Shown here piece by piece: positions 32,833 to 41,645 of a stretch of 49,531 nucleotides of DNA. The stretch comes from Thermomicrobiaceae bacterium (lineage in GTDB: Bacteria; Chloroflexota; Chloroflexia; Thermomicrobiales; Thermomicrobiaceae). The notes under the pieces are model-generated. The model was not told the DNA's origin. It worked only from the letters and a program-made list of their open reading frames with translations, and searched no databases. A program made the position numbers and the translations under genes. The stretch spans positions 1 to 49,531 of the forward strand of contig JADBJL010000044.1 of the NCBI GenBank assembly GCA_014874455.1, given 5' to 3'. Each line of letters starts with the position of its first letter. Positions within the stretch are counted from its first letter, which is position 1.

Positions 32833-34188
32833 ATGGCCGCGAAGGAGCGATTGGTCATCGTCGGCGGCGACGCGGCCGGGATGAGCGCCGCCGCGCAGGC
32901 CCGGCGGATGCGCGACGACCTGGAGATCGTCGCCTTCGAGCGTGGGCAGCATACCTCGTATTCCGCCTGAGGCATCCCGTACTACGTCGCCGGTCTGGTC
33001 GACGACGAAGACGCGCTGATCGCCCGCTCGCCTGAGGAGCACCGCCGCCGCGGCATCGATGTCCGCCTCGGCCACGAGGTCGTCGCCATCGACCTCGCGG
33101 CGCGTGTCGTCACGGTGCGCCGCCTGGATGACGGCACGAGCTACCGCGAGCCCTTCGACCAGCTCGTCTACGCGACCGGCGCCGGGCCCCGCCGGCTAGA
33201 GGTTCCCGGCGCCGACGCCCAGGGCATCTACGGCGTCGCGACGCTCGCTGACGGTCTCCGGCTGCGTGAGGTCGTCGAGCGCGAGCGCCTGGAGCGGGTG
33301 GCGATCGTCGGCGGCGGCTACATCGGCATCGAGATGGCCGAGGCCTTCGTCGCCCGCGGGCTCGCGGTCGCGCTGGTCGAGCTCGGCCCGCAGGTGATGG
33401 GGACGCTCGACCCGGACATGGGCGCGCTAGTCTCGGCGGCGCTCCGCGAGGCAGGGGTGGAGGTCTACCTCGGCGAGCGTGTGACCGGCTTCCAGGCAGC
33501 CAGCGGGCGGGTGCGAGCCGTGGAGACCGACCGGCGGACGCTCCCGGCCGACCTGGTCGTCCTCGGGGTCGGGGTGCAGCCGCGCACCGAACTGGCGGCC
33601 CGGGCCGGCCTCCCGCTCGGTGAGAGCGGGGCTGTCCGGATCGACGACCGGATGCGCACCGGCATCCCCGGCGTGTGGGCGGCCGGCGACTGCGCCGAGA
33701 CCTTCCACCTGGTGAGCCGCCGGCCGGCCTACATCCCGCTCGGCACCACCGCCAACAAACAGGGACGAGTCTGCGGGATCAACATCGGCGGCGGCTATGC
33801 CCGCTTCCCCGGCGTCGTCGGCACCGCCATCACGAAGTTCGGCCAGACCGAGATCGCGAGGACAGGCCTGAACGAGCGCGAGGCACAGGCGCTCGGCTTC
33901 GAGTACGGCGTCGCCCGGATCGAAGACCGCACGCGAGCGCGCTACTACCCCGACTCCGCGCGGATCGTGGTCAAGTTGCTCGCTGAGAAGGGCAGCGGCC
34001 GGCTGCTCGGCGCGCAGATCGTCGGCGGCCCAGGAGCCGGCAAGCGGATCGACGTTGTGGCCACCGCGCTGCATGCCGGCATGCGGGTCGACGAGTTCAT
34101 GCACCTGGATCTCGCCTACGCGCCGCCCTTCTCGCCGGTCTGGGATCCGCTCCTGATCGCCGCGCGCAAGCTTGCCGAGCAGGTGTGA
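32833..34188 (+). CDS. CoA-disulfide-reductase/NADH-oxidase-like flavoprotein with predicted selenocysteine (Sec46)
   Basis: This 451-aa pyridine-nucleotide disulfide oxidoreductase reads through one in-frame UGA at 32968-32970. Before the UGA come the FAD-binding VIVGGDAAGMSAAAQARR and TSYSA; after it GIPYYVAGLVDDEDALIAR. Relatives have TSYSACGIPYY, where the cysteine is the redox-active residue of CoA-disulfide reductase and NADH oxidase. The UGA is therefore Sec46. Downstream are the NAD(P)H Rossmann motif VAIVGGGYIGIE (about 157-167), GVWAAGDCAE (Asp286 FAD contact), PLGTTANKQGR and the dimerisation segment LAYAPPFSPVWDP. The frame has no other stop. A SECIS-like hairpin begins 14 nt after the UGA. 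Start ATG 32833 has GAGAGG upstream. It would reduce CoA disulfide, polysulfide or oxygen using NAD(P)H. A pseudogene with one nonsense mutation is the alternative and less likely. Confidence 0.85.
32968..32970 (+). other. in-frame UGA predicted to encode selenocysteine
   Basis: The codon replaces the catalytic cysteine codon of the family. It is the only stop in a continuous frame from 32833 to 34188. Flanking residues on both sides agree with the conserved motif SA-x-GIPYY. Confidence 0.83.
32985..33004 (+). promoter_or_regulatory. bacterial SECIS-like element
   Basis: CGTCGCC (32985-32991) pairs with GG-CGACG (32997-33004) leaving one bulged U (32999) and an apical loop GGUCU (32992-32996). 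The loop begins 21 nt after the UGA, inside the range known for bacterial SECIS (about 16-37 nt). The loop matches the GGUCU of the E. coli fdhF element. The E. coli bulged U is on the 5-prime side; here it is on the 3-prime side. Confidence 0.78.
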
Positions 34189-34197
34189 CGACGGCGG

Positions 34198-34926
34198 CTA
34201 TCGGGACGCCTGCGCGCGGCGTACGGCCGAGCTATGGGCTACCCGCTCCAGGGTATCGTCCAGTGGGGTGAGCGCGACCTCGCCGTAGCGGCGCTGGAGA
34301 GCGGCTTGGATCAGGAAGTCGGCGAGCTGCGGGTTCTTCGGCAGAACTGGGCCGTGCAAGTAACAGCCGATCGCGTTGCGGTAGCGGCACCCTTCGGTCT
34401 TGTCCTCGCCGTTGTTGCCCCAGCCGATCCGCACGCGGCCCAGCGGCCGGGCCCTCGGCCCCAGGAAGGTGCGGCCGCTGTGGTTCTCGAAGCCCACTAG
34501 TTCGCCGAACTCCTCGCTTTCGACCACGACGTTGCCGATCATCCGGCGTGATCCGGCCTCCGTCCAGGCGTCGAAGACGCCGAGGCCGGGCAGGGGTTCA
34601 CCCCGGTGCGGGCGATAGTAGTAGCCGAGAAGCTGGTAGCCGCCGCAGATCGCCAGCAACGGCGCTCCCTCCTCGATCTCACACCGTAAGGTCTCGCCCT
34701 TCGGCCCCTGGAGATCGCGCGCTGCGGCCACCTGCTCGCGATCCTGCCCGCCACCCCAGAAGAAGATGTCGCAGCGGCCCGGCTCCAGCGGCTCGCCCAC
34801 GCCGAGCTCGATCACCCGCGCCTCGATCCCGCGCCAGCGGCAGCGCTGCGCCAACGCCAGCACGTTGCCGCGGTCGCCGTAGATGTTCATCGTCCGGCCG
34901 TAGAGCCAGCAGATGGTGAGCTCCAT
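34198..34926 (-). CDS. gatD: GatD glutamine amidotransferase subunit of lipid II isoglutaminyl synthase
   Basis: GatD releases ammonia from glutamine for MurT, which amidates the D-glutamate of lipid II. The 242-aa protein is a CobB/CobQ-type class I amidotransferase. The nucleophile is Cys94 in LLAICGGYQLLG, and His191 in CYLHGPVLPKNP completes the active site. The opening LTICWLYGRTMNIYGDRGNVLAL and the GFENHSGRT and GWGNNGEDKTEG blocks are highly typical of GatD. AGGAGG precedes the ATG. It is the last gene of a five-gene run, 10 nt after murT, as in organisms where the pair forms one complex. Confidence 0.95.
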   Translation of the reverse strand: MELTICWLYGRTMNIYGDRGNVLALAQRCRWRGIEARVIELGVGEPLEPGRCDIFFWGGGQDREQVAAARDLQGPKGETLRCEIEEGAPLLAICGGYQLLGYYYRPHRGEPLPGLGVFDAWTEAGSRRMIGNVVVESEEFGELVGFENHSGRTFLGPRARPLGRVRIGWGNNGEDKTEGCRYRNAIGCYLHGPVLPKNPQLADFLIQAALQRRYGEVALTPLDDTLERVAHSSAVRRAQASR

Positions 34927-34936
34927 AGCTCGCCTC

Positions 34937-36328
34937 CTACTGCCGCCAGAAGGCCGACGCCACGCCTCGCTCGGCCAGTGCCCGGCGCAGCGCGAGCAGG
35001 GCGGTGTAGGTCGGCAGGATGTAGCCGGTCTGGCCGGGAGCCAGCTCGCTCACGAAGGCATCGAGCGCGCCGGGCAGATCGCCGAGCACCCGCAGGCGCT
35101 CCTCGGGAAGACCGGCGTATTTCAACCTGAGTGCCATGTCCGCCCCGCGGATGCCACCGGTGAAGATGGGAAGGCCGGTCTGGGCCAGCGGCTCGAGGTC
35201 GGCGTCCCAGAGCCAGGAGACATCGCGCCCGTCGGCGTCGAGGTCGTTGATCAGGATGAGCAGCGGCGCCTCGACCCGCGCGCTGGTCAGCATCCGCACG
35301 ACCTCGTTCAGCCCGGTCGGGTTCTTGATCAGCACGATCACGAGCGAGCGGTCACGGTAACACACCCGCTCCAGCCGCCCGAAGGCGGCCCGCGTGGCCG
35401 CGAGGCCGGCCCGGATCAGCTCGGGCGCGATCCCGAGCGCGTGGGCGGCAGCGACGGCAGCCAAGGCGTTGTACACGTTGTAGAGCCCGGAGAGCGGCAC
35501 CTCCACCCGCCAGGGTTGCTGGCCGGGCGCTGTCACCTCGAACGAGAGGCGCTCCAACCCCTCGAGCGCGATCGCTCGGGCGGCGACATCGAGCGGCGGG
35601 CGCTCGAAGCCGCAGCCAGGGCACCGGTAGTCGCCCAGGTGGGAGAGGAACGCAGCGCGGTAGGTGAACGCCGTGCCGCAGCGGCGGCAGACCGACGCAT
35701 CGGCCGCGTGCGGCAGCCGGTCGAGCGCGAAGCGCTGCTCGGCCAGGCCGAACGCCAGGCGCCGGCCGGCCAGCTCGCCGGTCAGCGCCGCCAGCGTAGG
35801 ATCGTCGGCGTTGACGACGACGCCGCTCGCGGTCGGCAGTGCGTTCAGGGCTTCGCCCCAGGCCCGCGCCACGGTGTCCAGTTCCCCGTACCGGTCGAGC
35901 TGGTCGCGGAACAGGTTGAGCAGCAGGACGATGCGCGGGCTCGTCTGGCGCACCACGACCGGGAAAGCCGCCTCGTCCGCCTCGAGCACCGCGATATCGC
36001 CTCGCACCCGACCGAGCAGCGACGACTGCTCGGCGATCGCGGCCGTGATGCCGCGCACCAGGTTCGAACCAGCGCGGTTATGCACTACCCGGTGCCCGGC
36101 CTGCTCCAGGATCGTGGCCAGCATCCGCGCTGTCGTGGTCTTGCCGTTCGTCCCGGCGACGACGACACAGCCAGCGGGGAGCTGGCGGCTCAGCTTGCTG
36201 AGTGCCGCGGGGTCGACCAGGCTGGTCAGGAGCCCCGGCAGGGCGGTGCCACCGCCCCACCCCAGCCGGCGGAGCGCCGTAGCGCTCAGGCGGCTCACCC
36301 CCACTGCCAGGCTTAGTCGAGGGTCCAT
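34937..36328 (-). CDS. murT: MurT Mur-ligase-like subunit of lipid II isoglutaminyl synthase
   Basis: MurT (463 aa) is the ATP-dependent ligase partner of GatD. It has the Mur P-loop VVVAGTNGKTTTARML (about 56-70), the HNRAGSNLVRGITAA block and NLFRDQLDRYGELD. A zinc ribbon is inserted at Cys214-x2-Cys217 and Cys236-x2-Cys239, the known MurT mark. The C-terminal DUF1727 part shows IKNPTGLNEVVRML and LINDLDADGRDVSWLWD. Start ATG 36328 lies three bases after the mreC stop, with no strong ribosome site, implying translational coupling. With GatD it makes D-isoglutamine in peptidoglycan stems. Confidence 0.95.
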   Translation of the reverse strand: MDPRLSLAVGVSRLSATALRRLGWGGGTALPGLLTSLVDPAALSKLSRQLPAGCVVVAGTNGKTTTARMLATILEQAGHRVVHNRAGSNLVRGITAAIAEQSSLLGRVRGDIAVLEADEAAFPVVVRQTSPRIVLLLNLFRDQLDRYGELDTVARAWGEALNALPTASGVVVNADDPTLAALTGELAGRRLAFGLAEQRFALDRLPHAADASVCRRCGTAFTYRAAFLSHLGDYRCPGCGFERPPLDVAARAIALEGLERLSFEVTAPGQQPWRVEVPLSGLYNVYNALAAVAAAHALGIAPELIRAGLAATRAAFGRLERVCYRDRSLVIVLIKNPTGLNEVVRMLTSARVEAPLLILINDLDADGRDVSWLWDADLEPLAQTGLPIFTGGIRGADMALRLKYAGLPEERLRVLGDLPGALDAFVSELAPGQTGYILPTYTALLALRRALAERGVASAFWRQ

Positions 36329-36331
36329 GCT

Positions 36332-37147
36332 CTACTGGTCTTCACCGGCGAGGATCACGCTGACCGAGCGCAGCGCCTTATAGTCTACCAGCGGCCGCAC
36401 CGCGAGCCGCAGCTCGTTCGCCTCGACCTCGCGCTCCCCCCCGTAGACCGTTCCGATCACCAGCCCGGCCGGGACGCGCGCGGTGCGGCCTGAGGTGACG
36501 ACCAGCGCGCCCTCGCGCACCGGCGTCTTCGGATCGAGATGGCGCAGTTCCAGCAGCCCGCCGCGCTGCCACTGGCCGTACAGGATGCCCTCGGCCTGGC
36601 TCTCCTGGAGGAGCGCGCCGATCTGCATGCTCGAGTCGATGAGCAGCGTGACCCGAGCGCGGTCGGCTTCGACCTCGGTGACCAGGCCGACCAGGAAGTC
36701 CGGACTGACCACCGGCATGCCCACCTCGATCCCGTCGTCGGCCCCGCGGTCGATCACGATCGCCTGCTGCAGCGCGCCAGGGTCGTAGGCGATCACGTTA
36801 GCGGGCACGAGCGTCAGGTTCGGGTTCTGCTGCTTGAAGCCGAGCTGCTGGCGAAGCTGCGCGACTTCCCGCTCGAGCTCCTTGAGGCGAGCGTTCTCGG
36901 CCAGCAGCCGATCTCGCTCGGCGCGCAGCGCCTCCAGCTCAGCCTCGAGCTCGCTCTGGCTGCCGCGTCCGGCCCAGGGTGCCTCATCGAGCGCCTGGGA
37001 GAGGGCCGACTCGACCGCCCGGGCCAGGCGGTTCGCTGGCCCCTTCACCGTGTCCAGGCGCTGCTGGTGATCGAGCAGGATCAGCGTGGTGCTGGTGGCC
37101 ACGAAGAGGGCGACCAGCATCGCGACCTGCCGGGCTGTGAGTGTCAT
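36332..37147 (-). CDS. mreC: rod shape-determining protein MreC
   Basis: MreC (271 aa) links cytoplasmic MreB to the peptidoglycan-synthesising complex. It has an N-terminal membrane helix (VAMLVALFVATSTTLILL, about 8-25). A coiled coil of Glu/Leu/Arg heptads follows (SELEAELEALRAERDRLLAENARLKELEREVAQLRQQLGF, about 64-104). Then comes the two-barrel core: VPANVIAYDPGALQQAIVIDRGADDGIEVGMPVV, GLVTEVEADRARVTLLID and VVTSGRTARVPAGLVIGTV. The length is normal. It starts 35 nt after mreB. No mreD follows; murT takes that place. Confidence 0.94.
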   Translation of the reverse strand: MTLTARQVAMLVALFVATSTTLILLDHQQRLDTVKGPANRLARAVESALSQALDEAPWAGRGSQSELEAELEALRAERDRLLAENARLKELEREVAQLRQQLGFKQQNPNLTLVPANVIAYDPGALQQAIVIDRGADDGIEVGMPVVSPDFLVGLVTEVEADRARVTLLIDSSMQIGALLQESQAEGILYGQWQRGGLLELRHLDPKTPVREGALVVTSGRTARVPAGLVIGTVYGGEREVEANELRLAVRPLVDYKALRSVSVILAGEDQ

Positions 37148-37182
37148 CGCTCACCGCAGGCTCTCGCCATGCGCCGTTACCG

Positions 37183-38247
37183 TCAAGAGCGCGCGGGCGT
37201 GCGCCGCTGCTGGCTTCCCGCCAGCGCCCGCTGGTAGAGGTGGAGCGCCTCCGCCACGCGCCCGGTGCCGCGGGCGACGCAGGTCAGCGGGTCATCGGCC
37301 AGGTAGACGGGCATCCGCAGCTCCGCCATCAAGCGCTTGTCCAGCCCCATCAGCAGGGCGCCACCGCCGGCCAGCACGATCCCGCGTTCCATGATGTCGG
37401 CGACCAGCTCTGGGGGCGTCTCCTCCACACAGGTTTTCACCAACTCGACGATCTGGTTCACCGGCCCGGCGATCGCATCGCGGATCTCGACACTGCTGAC
37501 CTCGACCGCCTTCGGCAAGCCGGTCAGCAGGTCTCGCCCCCGCAGCACCACGCGCCGTTCCTCCTCGAGCGGGTAGGCTGAGCCGGCCGCGATCTTCGCG
37601 TTCTCAGCCGAGCGCTCACCGATCACCAGGTTGTGGTCGCGACGCGCCCATTGGATGATCGCCTCGTCGATCTCGTCGCCTGCCACCCGGATACTGTAGT
37701 TGACGACGATCCCGCCCAGCGAGATGACCGCGACTTCGGTCGTGCCACCGCCGATGTCGACGATCATGCTCCCGACCGGCTCGTTGATCGGGAGACCGGC
37801 ACCGATCGCGGCGGCCATCGGCTCTTCGATGGTGTACGCCTCCCGCGCGCCAGCGCTCAGCGCTGCGTCCTTGGCTGCGCGCTTCTCGACCTCGGTGACA
37901 CCGCTCGGTATCCCGATCACGACACGCGGATGCGGCGTGATCAGTTGCTGGGCGTGCACCTTGCGGATGAAGTAGTGCAGCATCATCTCCACGGTGTCGA
38001 AGTCGGCGATGACGCCATCCTTGAGCGGCCGCACGGCGACGATCGTCTCCGGGGTCTTCCCGACCATCGCCTTGGCCTCGACTCCGACCGCCAGGGCACG
38101 GCGCGTCTTCCTATCGACCGCGACGACCGACGGCTCCGAGATGACAATCCCCTTGCCGCGCACGTAGACGAGAGTATTGGCCGTGCCCAGGTCGATCCCC
38201 AGATCACGGCTGAACAAGCCGAAGAGCGCGCTCAGCGGGCGAATCAT
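37183..38247 (-). CDS. mreB: actin-like rod shape protein MreB
   Basis: MreB (354 aa) forms membrane-bound actin-like filaments that guide wall growth. Actin-type nucleotide motifs are all present: phosphate 1 DLGIDLGTANTLVYV, connect 1 / phosphate 2 (MIVDIGGGTTEVAVISLGG) and adenosine motif ERGIVLAGGGALLMGLDKRL. The start at 38247 (MIRPLSALFGLFSRDLG) follows GGAGG. In-frame GTG 38265 would add six residues. The tail HLYQRALAGSQQRRTP is slightly longer than standard. It lies in a run LysM-M23, mreB, mreC, murT, gatD. A hydrophobic N-terminal start suits membrane binding. Confidence 0.97.
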   Translation of the reverse strand: MIRPLSALFGLFSRDLGIDLGTANTLVYVRGKGIVISEPSVVAVDRKTRRALAVGVEAKAMVGKTPETIVAVRPLKDGVIADFDTVEMMLHYFIRKVHAQQLITPHPRVVIGIPSGVTEVEKRAAKDAALSAGAREAYTIEEPMAAAIGAGLPINEPVGSMIVDIGGGTTEVAVISLGGIVVNYSIRVAGDEIDEAIIQWARRDHNLVIGERSAENAKIAAGSAYPLEEERRVVLRGRDLLTGLPKAVEVSSVEIRDAIAGPVNQIVELVKTCVEETPPELVADIMERGIVLAGGGALLMGLDKRLMAELRMPVYLADDPLTCVARGTGRVAEALHLYQRALAGSQQRRTPARS

Positions 38248-38371
38248 GCTCCCTGCGCCTCCCACGCCTGGCGGCCCGTCGCACCGGAGAGCTCAGCGCA
38301 CCGCCCGGTACCGCGTGTGCCGCGTCTCTTCGCCGTGGTCTGCATCCGCGTCACCTGCCTCGTTCGTACGA

Positions 38372-40180
38372 TCAATTCAGGTACCAGGCCGGATCCTGGT
38401 AGACCCCGTTATACATGATGATGAAGTGGACGTGCGGCCCGGTGGAGTAGCCAGTGCTCCCCATCGGCCCGATGTACTGCCCCTGGTTCACCCACTGCCC
38501 TACCTGCACCGGCGGCGGCTCCGCCATGTGCCCATACCAGGTCACGTAGCCGTTCCCGTGGTCGATCGCCACCGCGTAGCCTAACCCGTAATTGTTCCAG
38601 CCGGAGAAGATCACGGTGCCGCTGTCGGCCGCCCAGATCTCGGTGTACATCTGGTTGGCGATGTCCCAGCCGTTGTGAGCGGCATGGAAGTACTGGGTGA
38701 TCACCCCGGTCGTCGGCCAGATGAATGAGCCGCTGGGCGTCTGTCGCTCGGCCGGCGGTGGCGCTGGCGACGAGGCCCTGGCCGGTGCCGAGGGCGCCGC
38801 TGGCGGTGGTGGCGGGGGCGGCGGTGGCGGAGGCGGCTCGCCGCCCGGGATCATCACGTACTGGCCCACTCGGAGCACGCCGTTCTCACCCAGCCCGTTC
38901 ATCGGGTAGTCCCGGATGACTTGCGGGTCGACACCCCAGTACTCGGCGAGCGACTCGACAGTATCCCCTTCCTTGACCTGCACCATCACCCCGTCAGTGG
39001 GCAGGATCGCCAGTTGCTGCCCCGGGTGGATCAGTTCCGGGTCAGGCAGGCTGTTGGCCAGCGTGACCGTCTTCGTCTGCAGACCGAACCGCTCGGCGAT
39101 CCGCCAGAGGGTATCGCCTTCCTGCACGGTGTACATGATGACGCGATCCCGGCTCGGCATCTTCCCGCCGGGAACCATCAGCAACCGGAAGGGAACGAGA
39201 TCGGTGGAATACTGCACGCCGTTGGGCGCATACCCGGTGATCGCGCTCACGTCCACCTGGTAGCGGGCCGCGATCGACTCGAGCGTGTCACCCTCTCGGA
39301 CGACATGTAGCATCCCGTCGACCGGTGGGATGCGGAGCTGGACGCCTTCCGGAAGCGGTTTGCCCGGGTCGACCAGGTTGTTGGCCCAGAGAAGCGTTTC
39401 GGGCGAGCGCCCCGTCGCCTGCGCGACATCGTAAATGGTCTCTCCCTCGGCGGTGACATAGGTGTCGATCTGCAACACGTCGGGGGTCACCGCCAGCCCA
39501 CCGGTCGAGAGGTAACCAGACATCATGTCTGTCGAGATCGAACCCACCGCGAGGAGCAACGAACTCGTGGCCTGCTGCGAGACCGGGCCGGCAGGCCCGA
39601 CCGCGACGATCTGGTCAGTTCCGCCTGGCCGCTGCACCGGTAACTCGCGCGCCCAGAAACCGCCGCTGACTGCCGTTGCGAGTGCCACGGCGAGAACGAG
39701 CCCGTGGAGCAGCGTCCGCCATCCGCTGCTGCGCCAGCCCTGTACGACTGCGCTCGGCGATCTGCTGGGGGAGACAGCCGCTGGCTGGGGCGCTCCGAGA
39801 ACTTGCGGTCTCGAGGGAGCGAGAACGAGTTTGGGTAGGCGCGGGGGGTTGGGCGCTACCGGCGCGTGTGGGTGCCCGTCGCTCGCTGACTTTCGGATCA
39901 CTACCAGAGGCGGGGGATGATCGACAGGGCGCGAGCCGTTCGCGACGGGTCGCGCATGCTCACGCGCGCCCGCCGCCGCACCATTGGACGGTACGGCGGG
40001 ATGGTTTCCGTGCTGGGAACTGCCCGGAGGCTGGGCTCCGTGGCCGTTCGCACAGCCGGTCGCCAGCTCAGCCGGATCGGGCCGCCACCCGAACTGTGGC
40101 TGCCCATCACCTGGCGGAGCGATCCGGGCGGATACGCGTGGAGTCGCCGACTCGCGCCCTTTATCCCACGAGCCGCTCAC
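38372..40180 (-). CDS. membrane-anchored LysM repeat M23 peptidase
   Basis: The 602-aa protein has a Pro/Ala-rich cytoplasmic-side region (1-150), a membrane anchor (about 156-176), four LysM modules (about 242-286, 291-337, 349-395, 399-446), a run of 13 prolines and a C-terminal M23 endopeptidase domain (490-602). M23 zinc residues are His502 and Asp506 in HNGWD, His551, and His583/His585 in GPHVHF. It should bind and cut peptidoglycan outside the membrane during growth or division. Start is a GTG at 40180 with a GGGG-type leader. No inner start gives a normal signal peptide, so the long N-terminal part is accepted with caution. A promoter lies 130 nt upstream (40344-40316). Confidence 0.88.
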   Translation of the reverse strand: MSGSWDKGRESATPRVSARIAPPGDGQPQFGWRPDPAELATGCANGHGAQPPGSSQHGNHPAVPSNGAAAGAREHARPVANGSRPVDHPPPLVVIRKSASDGHPHAPVAPNPPRLPKLVLAPSRPQVLGAPQPAAVSPSRSPSAVVQGWRSSGWRTLLHGLVLAVALATAVSGGFWARELPVQRPGGTDQIVAVGPAGPVSQQATSSLLLAVGSISTDMMSGYLSTGGLAVTPDVLQIDTYVTAEGETIYDVAQATGRSPETLLWANNLVDPGKPLPEGVQLRIPPVDGMLHVVREGDTLESIAARYQVDVSAITGYAPNGVQYSTDLVPFRLLMVPGGKMPSRDRVIMYTVQEGDTLWRIAERFGLQTKTVTLANSLPDPELIHPGQQLAILPTDGVMVQVKEGDTVESLAEYWGVDPQVIRDYPMNGLGENGVLRVGQYVMIPGGEPPPPPPPPPPPPAAPSAPARASSPAPPPAERQTPSGSFIWPTTGVITQYFHAAHNGWDIANQMYTEIWAADSGTVIFSGWNNYGLGYAVAIDHGNGYVTWYGHMAEPPPVQVGQWVNQGQYIGPMGSTGYSTGPHVHFIIMYNGVYQDPAWYLN

Positions 40181-40315
40181 CGGCCCTGGCCCCTTCCCTT
40201 CCCAACCTGGCCGGATTCATCCTTCGCACACGGGGATGCCGCACGATCGAATCCGGGCCCCGAGCGTTTCGTCCCCCTTCTCACGCTGGTACTGCCCCAT
40301 CCGTACTTTTCCGGC

Positions 40316-40344
40316 AGGATAACACGGAGACAAAATCCCGTCAA
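40316..40344 (-). promoter_or_regulatory. promoter of the LysM-mre-murT-gatD operon
   Basis: On the minus strand TTGACG (40344-40339), 17 bp and TATCCT (40321-40316) form a good housekeeping promoter. Transcription would begin near 40309, with a leader of about 130 nt. This lies in the 347-nt region between divergent genes, which is otherwise AT-richer and without a gene. A weaker plus-strand -10 TAGGAT lies near 40463. Confidence 0.6.
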
Positions 40345-40527
40345 ATCTGACTGTACAGAACACCGGGAGACGATCATACTACCTGGCGGTACCGGTTCGC
40401 GCTGTGGCTCGACCCTTGCACTCGGTGACGTCGACCGGCGACACGCCAGCACTCAACGGTGTAGGATTCCCCAAGCCCGAGCGCAGGCGCCCGTGTTCGA
40501 TCCTGCTGGCAGCAGGAGGCCGAGCCG

Positions 40528-41541
40528 ATGTCTCGAGAGATCCGGAAACAGGCGACTCCAGCCTGGACGAGTGGCAAGCTGGTCGTCGAGACAGCTCATG
40601 CTGTCGTGAACCCGGCTTCCGGAAGCGGCCGTCCGGCGCGGGCCTGGCCCCCACTCAAGCGCTGGCTCGAAGCGCTCGGCTTGCGGGTAGAGGAGCACCG
40701 GACGGGTAGGCCCGGCGATGCCACGCTGATCGCCCGCTGGCTGCTGCAGCAGGGTGCCCGCGAGCTGATCGTCGTCGGCGGGGACGGCACGCTCAACGAG
40801 GTCGTGAACGGCTACCTCGACGAAGACGGCCAGCCTCTCGCCCGGGACGCCGTGCTGACGATCGTCCCGTGCGGCACAGGCCGCGACTTTCCCCGGCTCT
40901 TCGGGATCACCCGGCCAGAGCAGGTCGTGAGCCTCCTGCGCGACGGTGAAGTCTGCTGGGTCGATGCCGGTGTGGTGGAGTATCGCGGCCTCAGCGGGCG
41001 GCCGGAGCGACGCTACTTCGTCAATATGGCCGATGTCGGCCTGGGGGCCGAGACGGCTGCCTGGGTCAGCGGGTCGCACAAGATGTTCGGCGGCTTTCTC
41101 GCTTATCTGGTTGGCGCGGCCCGGACGATCCTGCGCTACCGCAGTCGCCCGCTCGAACTCTGGGTGGACGACGAGCTAGTGCACCGTGGGCCGGCACTGA
41201 TGGTGGCGCTGGCGAACGGCCGCTTCCACGCGGGCGGCATGCGGATCGCGCCGATGGCCTCGGTGACCGACGGGCTGCTCGAAGTGTTCATCCTGCGCGA
41301 AGTCTCGCGCTGGCAGGTGCTGATATCGCTGCTTCCGGCGGTCTACAGTGGCAGGCACCTGGGCCACCCGGCAGTCGAGCACTGGACGGCGCACCACGCC
41401 GAGATCCGCGCGCCCGAGCCACTCCGTATCGAGATGGACGGCGAGCAGCCGGGAACGACCGATGCGCGGGCCAGTGTGCTCCAGCGCGCCATCGCGATCC
41501 GGGTACCGCGCGGCACGTGCGAGGGCACCGGCCGAGGTTGA
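40528..41541 (+). CDS. diacylglycerol/lipid kinase (DagK/YegS family)
   Basis: The 337-aa protein has the diacylglycerol-kinase catalytic fold. Segments are AHAVVNPASGSGRPARAW, the ATP-binding loop VVGGDGTLNEV (about 82-92), IVPCGTGRDFPR, FVNMADVGLGAE and the C-terminal EIRAPEPLRIEMDGE. Members phosphorylate diacylglycerol or related lipids to return them to phospholipid synthesis; the lipid substrate is inference. GGAGG precedes the ATG. It is divergent from the LysM-M23 gene and 104 nt ahead of the aldolase-like gene. Confidence 0.93.
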   Translation: MSREIRKQATPAWTSGKLVVETAHAVVNPASGSGRPARAWPPLKRWLEALGLRVEEHRTGRPGDATLIARWLLQQGARELIVVGGDGTLNEVVNGYLDEDGQPLARDAVLTIVPCGTGRDFPRLFGITRPEQVVSLLRDGEVCWVDAGVVEYRGLSGRPERRYFVNMADVGLGAETAAWVSGSHKMFGGFLAYLVGAARTILRYRSRPLELWVDDELVHRGPALMVALANGRFHAGGMRIAPMASVTDGLLEVFILREVSRWQVLISLLPAVYSGRHLGHPAVEHWTAHHAEIRAPEPLRIEMDGEQPGTTDARASVLQRAIAIRVPRGTCEGTGRG

Positions 41542-41645
41542 CCGGAACACCTGGCTTCTGCGACAATCAGGCGCGCTGCCCATGTGCGCAGCGGGCGAGC
41601 GGCTGCTTCAAGAGTCAGAACGAATCATAAGGAGACACACGAGAA

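Noticed and set aside
32833-32970. Short stand-alone protein ending at the UGA, with a separate gene starting near 33115
   Set aside because: The sequence between UGA and 33115 still encodes conserved family residues (GIPYYVAG onward) in the same frame, and a SECIS-like hairpin is present. One selenoprotein explains all of it better.
30609-32975. Extended RecN starting far upstream at 32975
   Set aside because: The extension passes through the palindromic repeat and the start of the divergent selenoprotein gene. RecN homologues begin at the MLLELAIRDLAI residue block at 32363.
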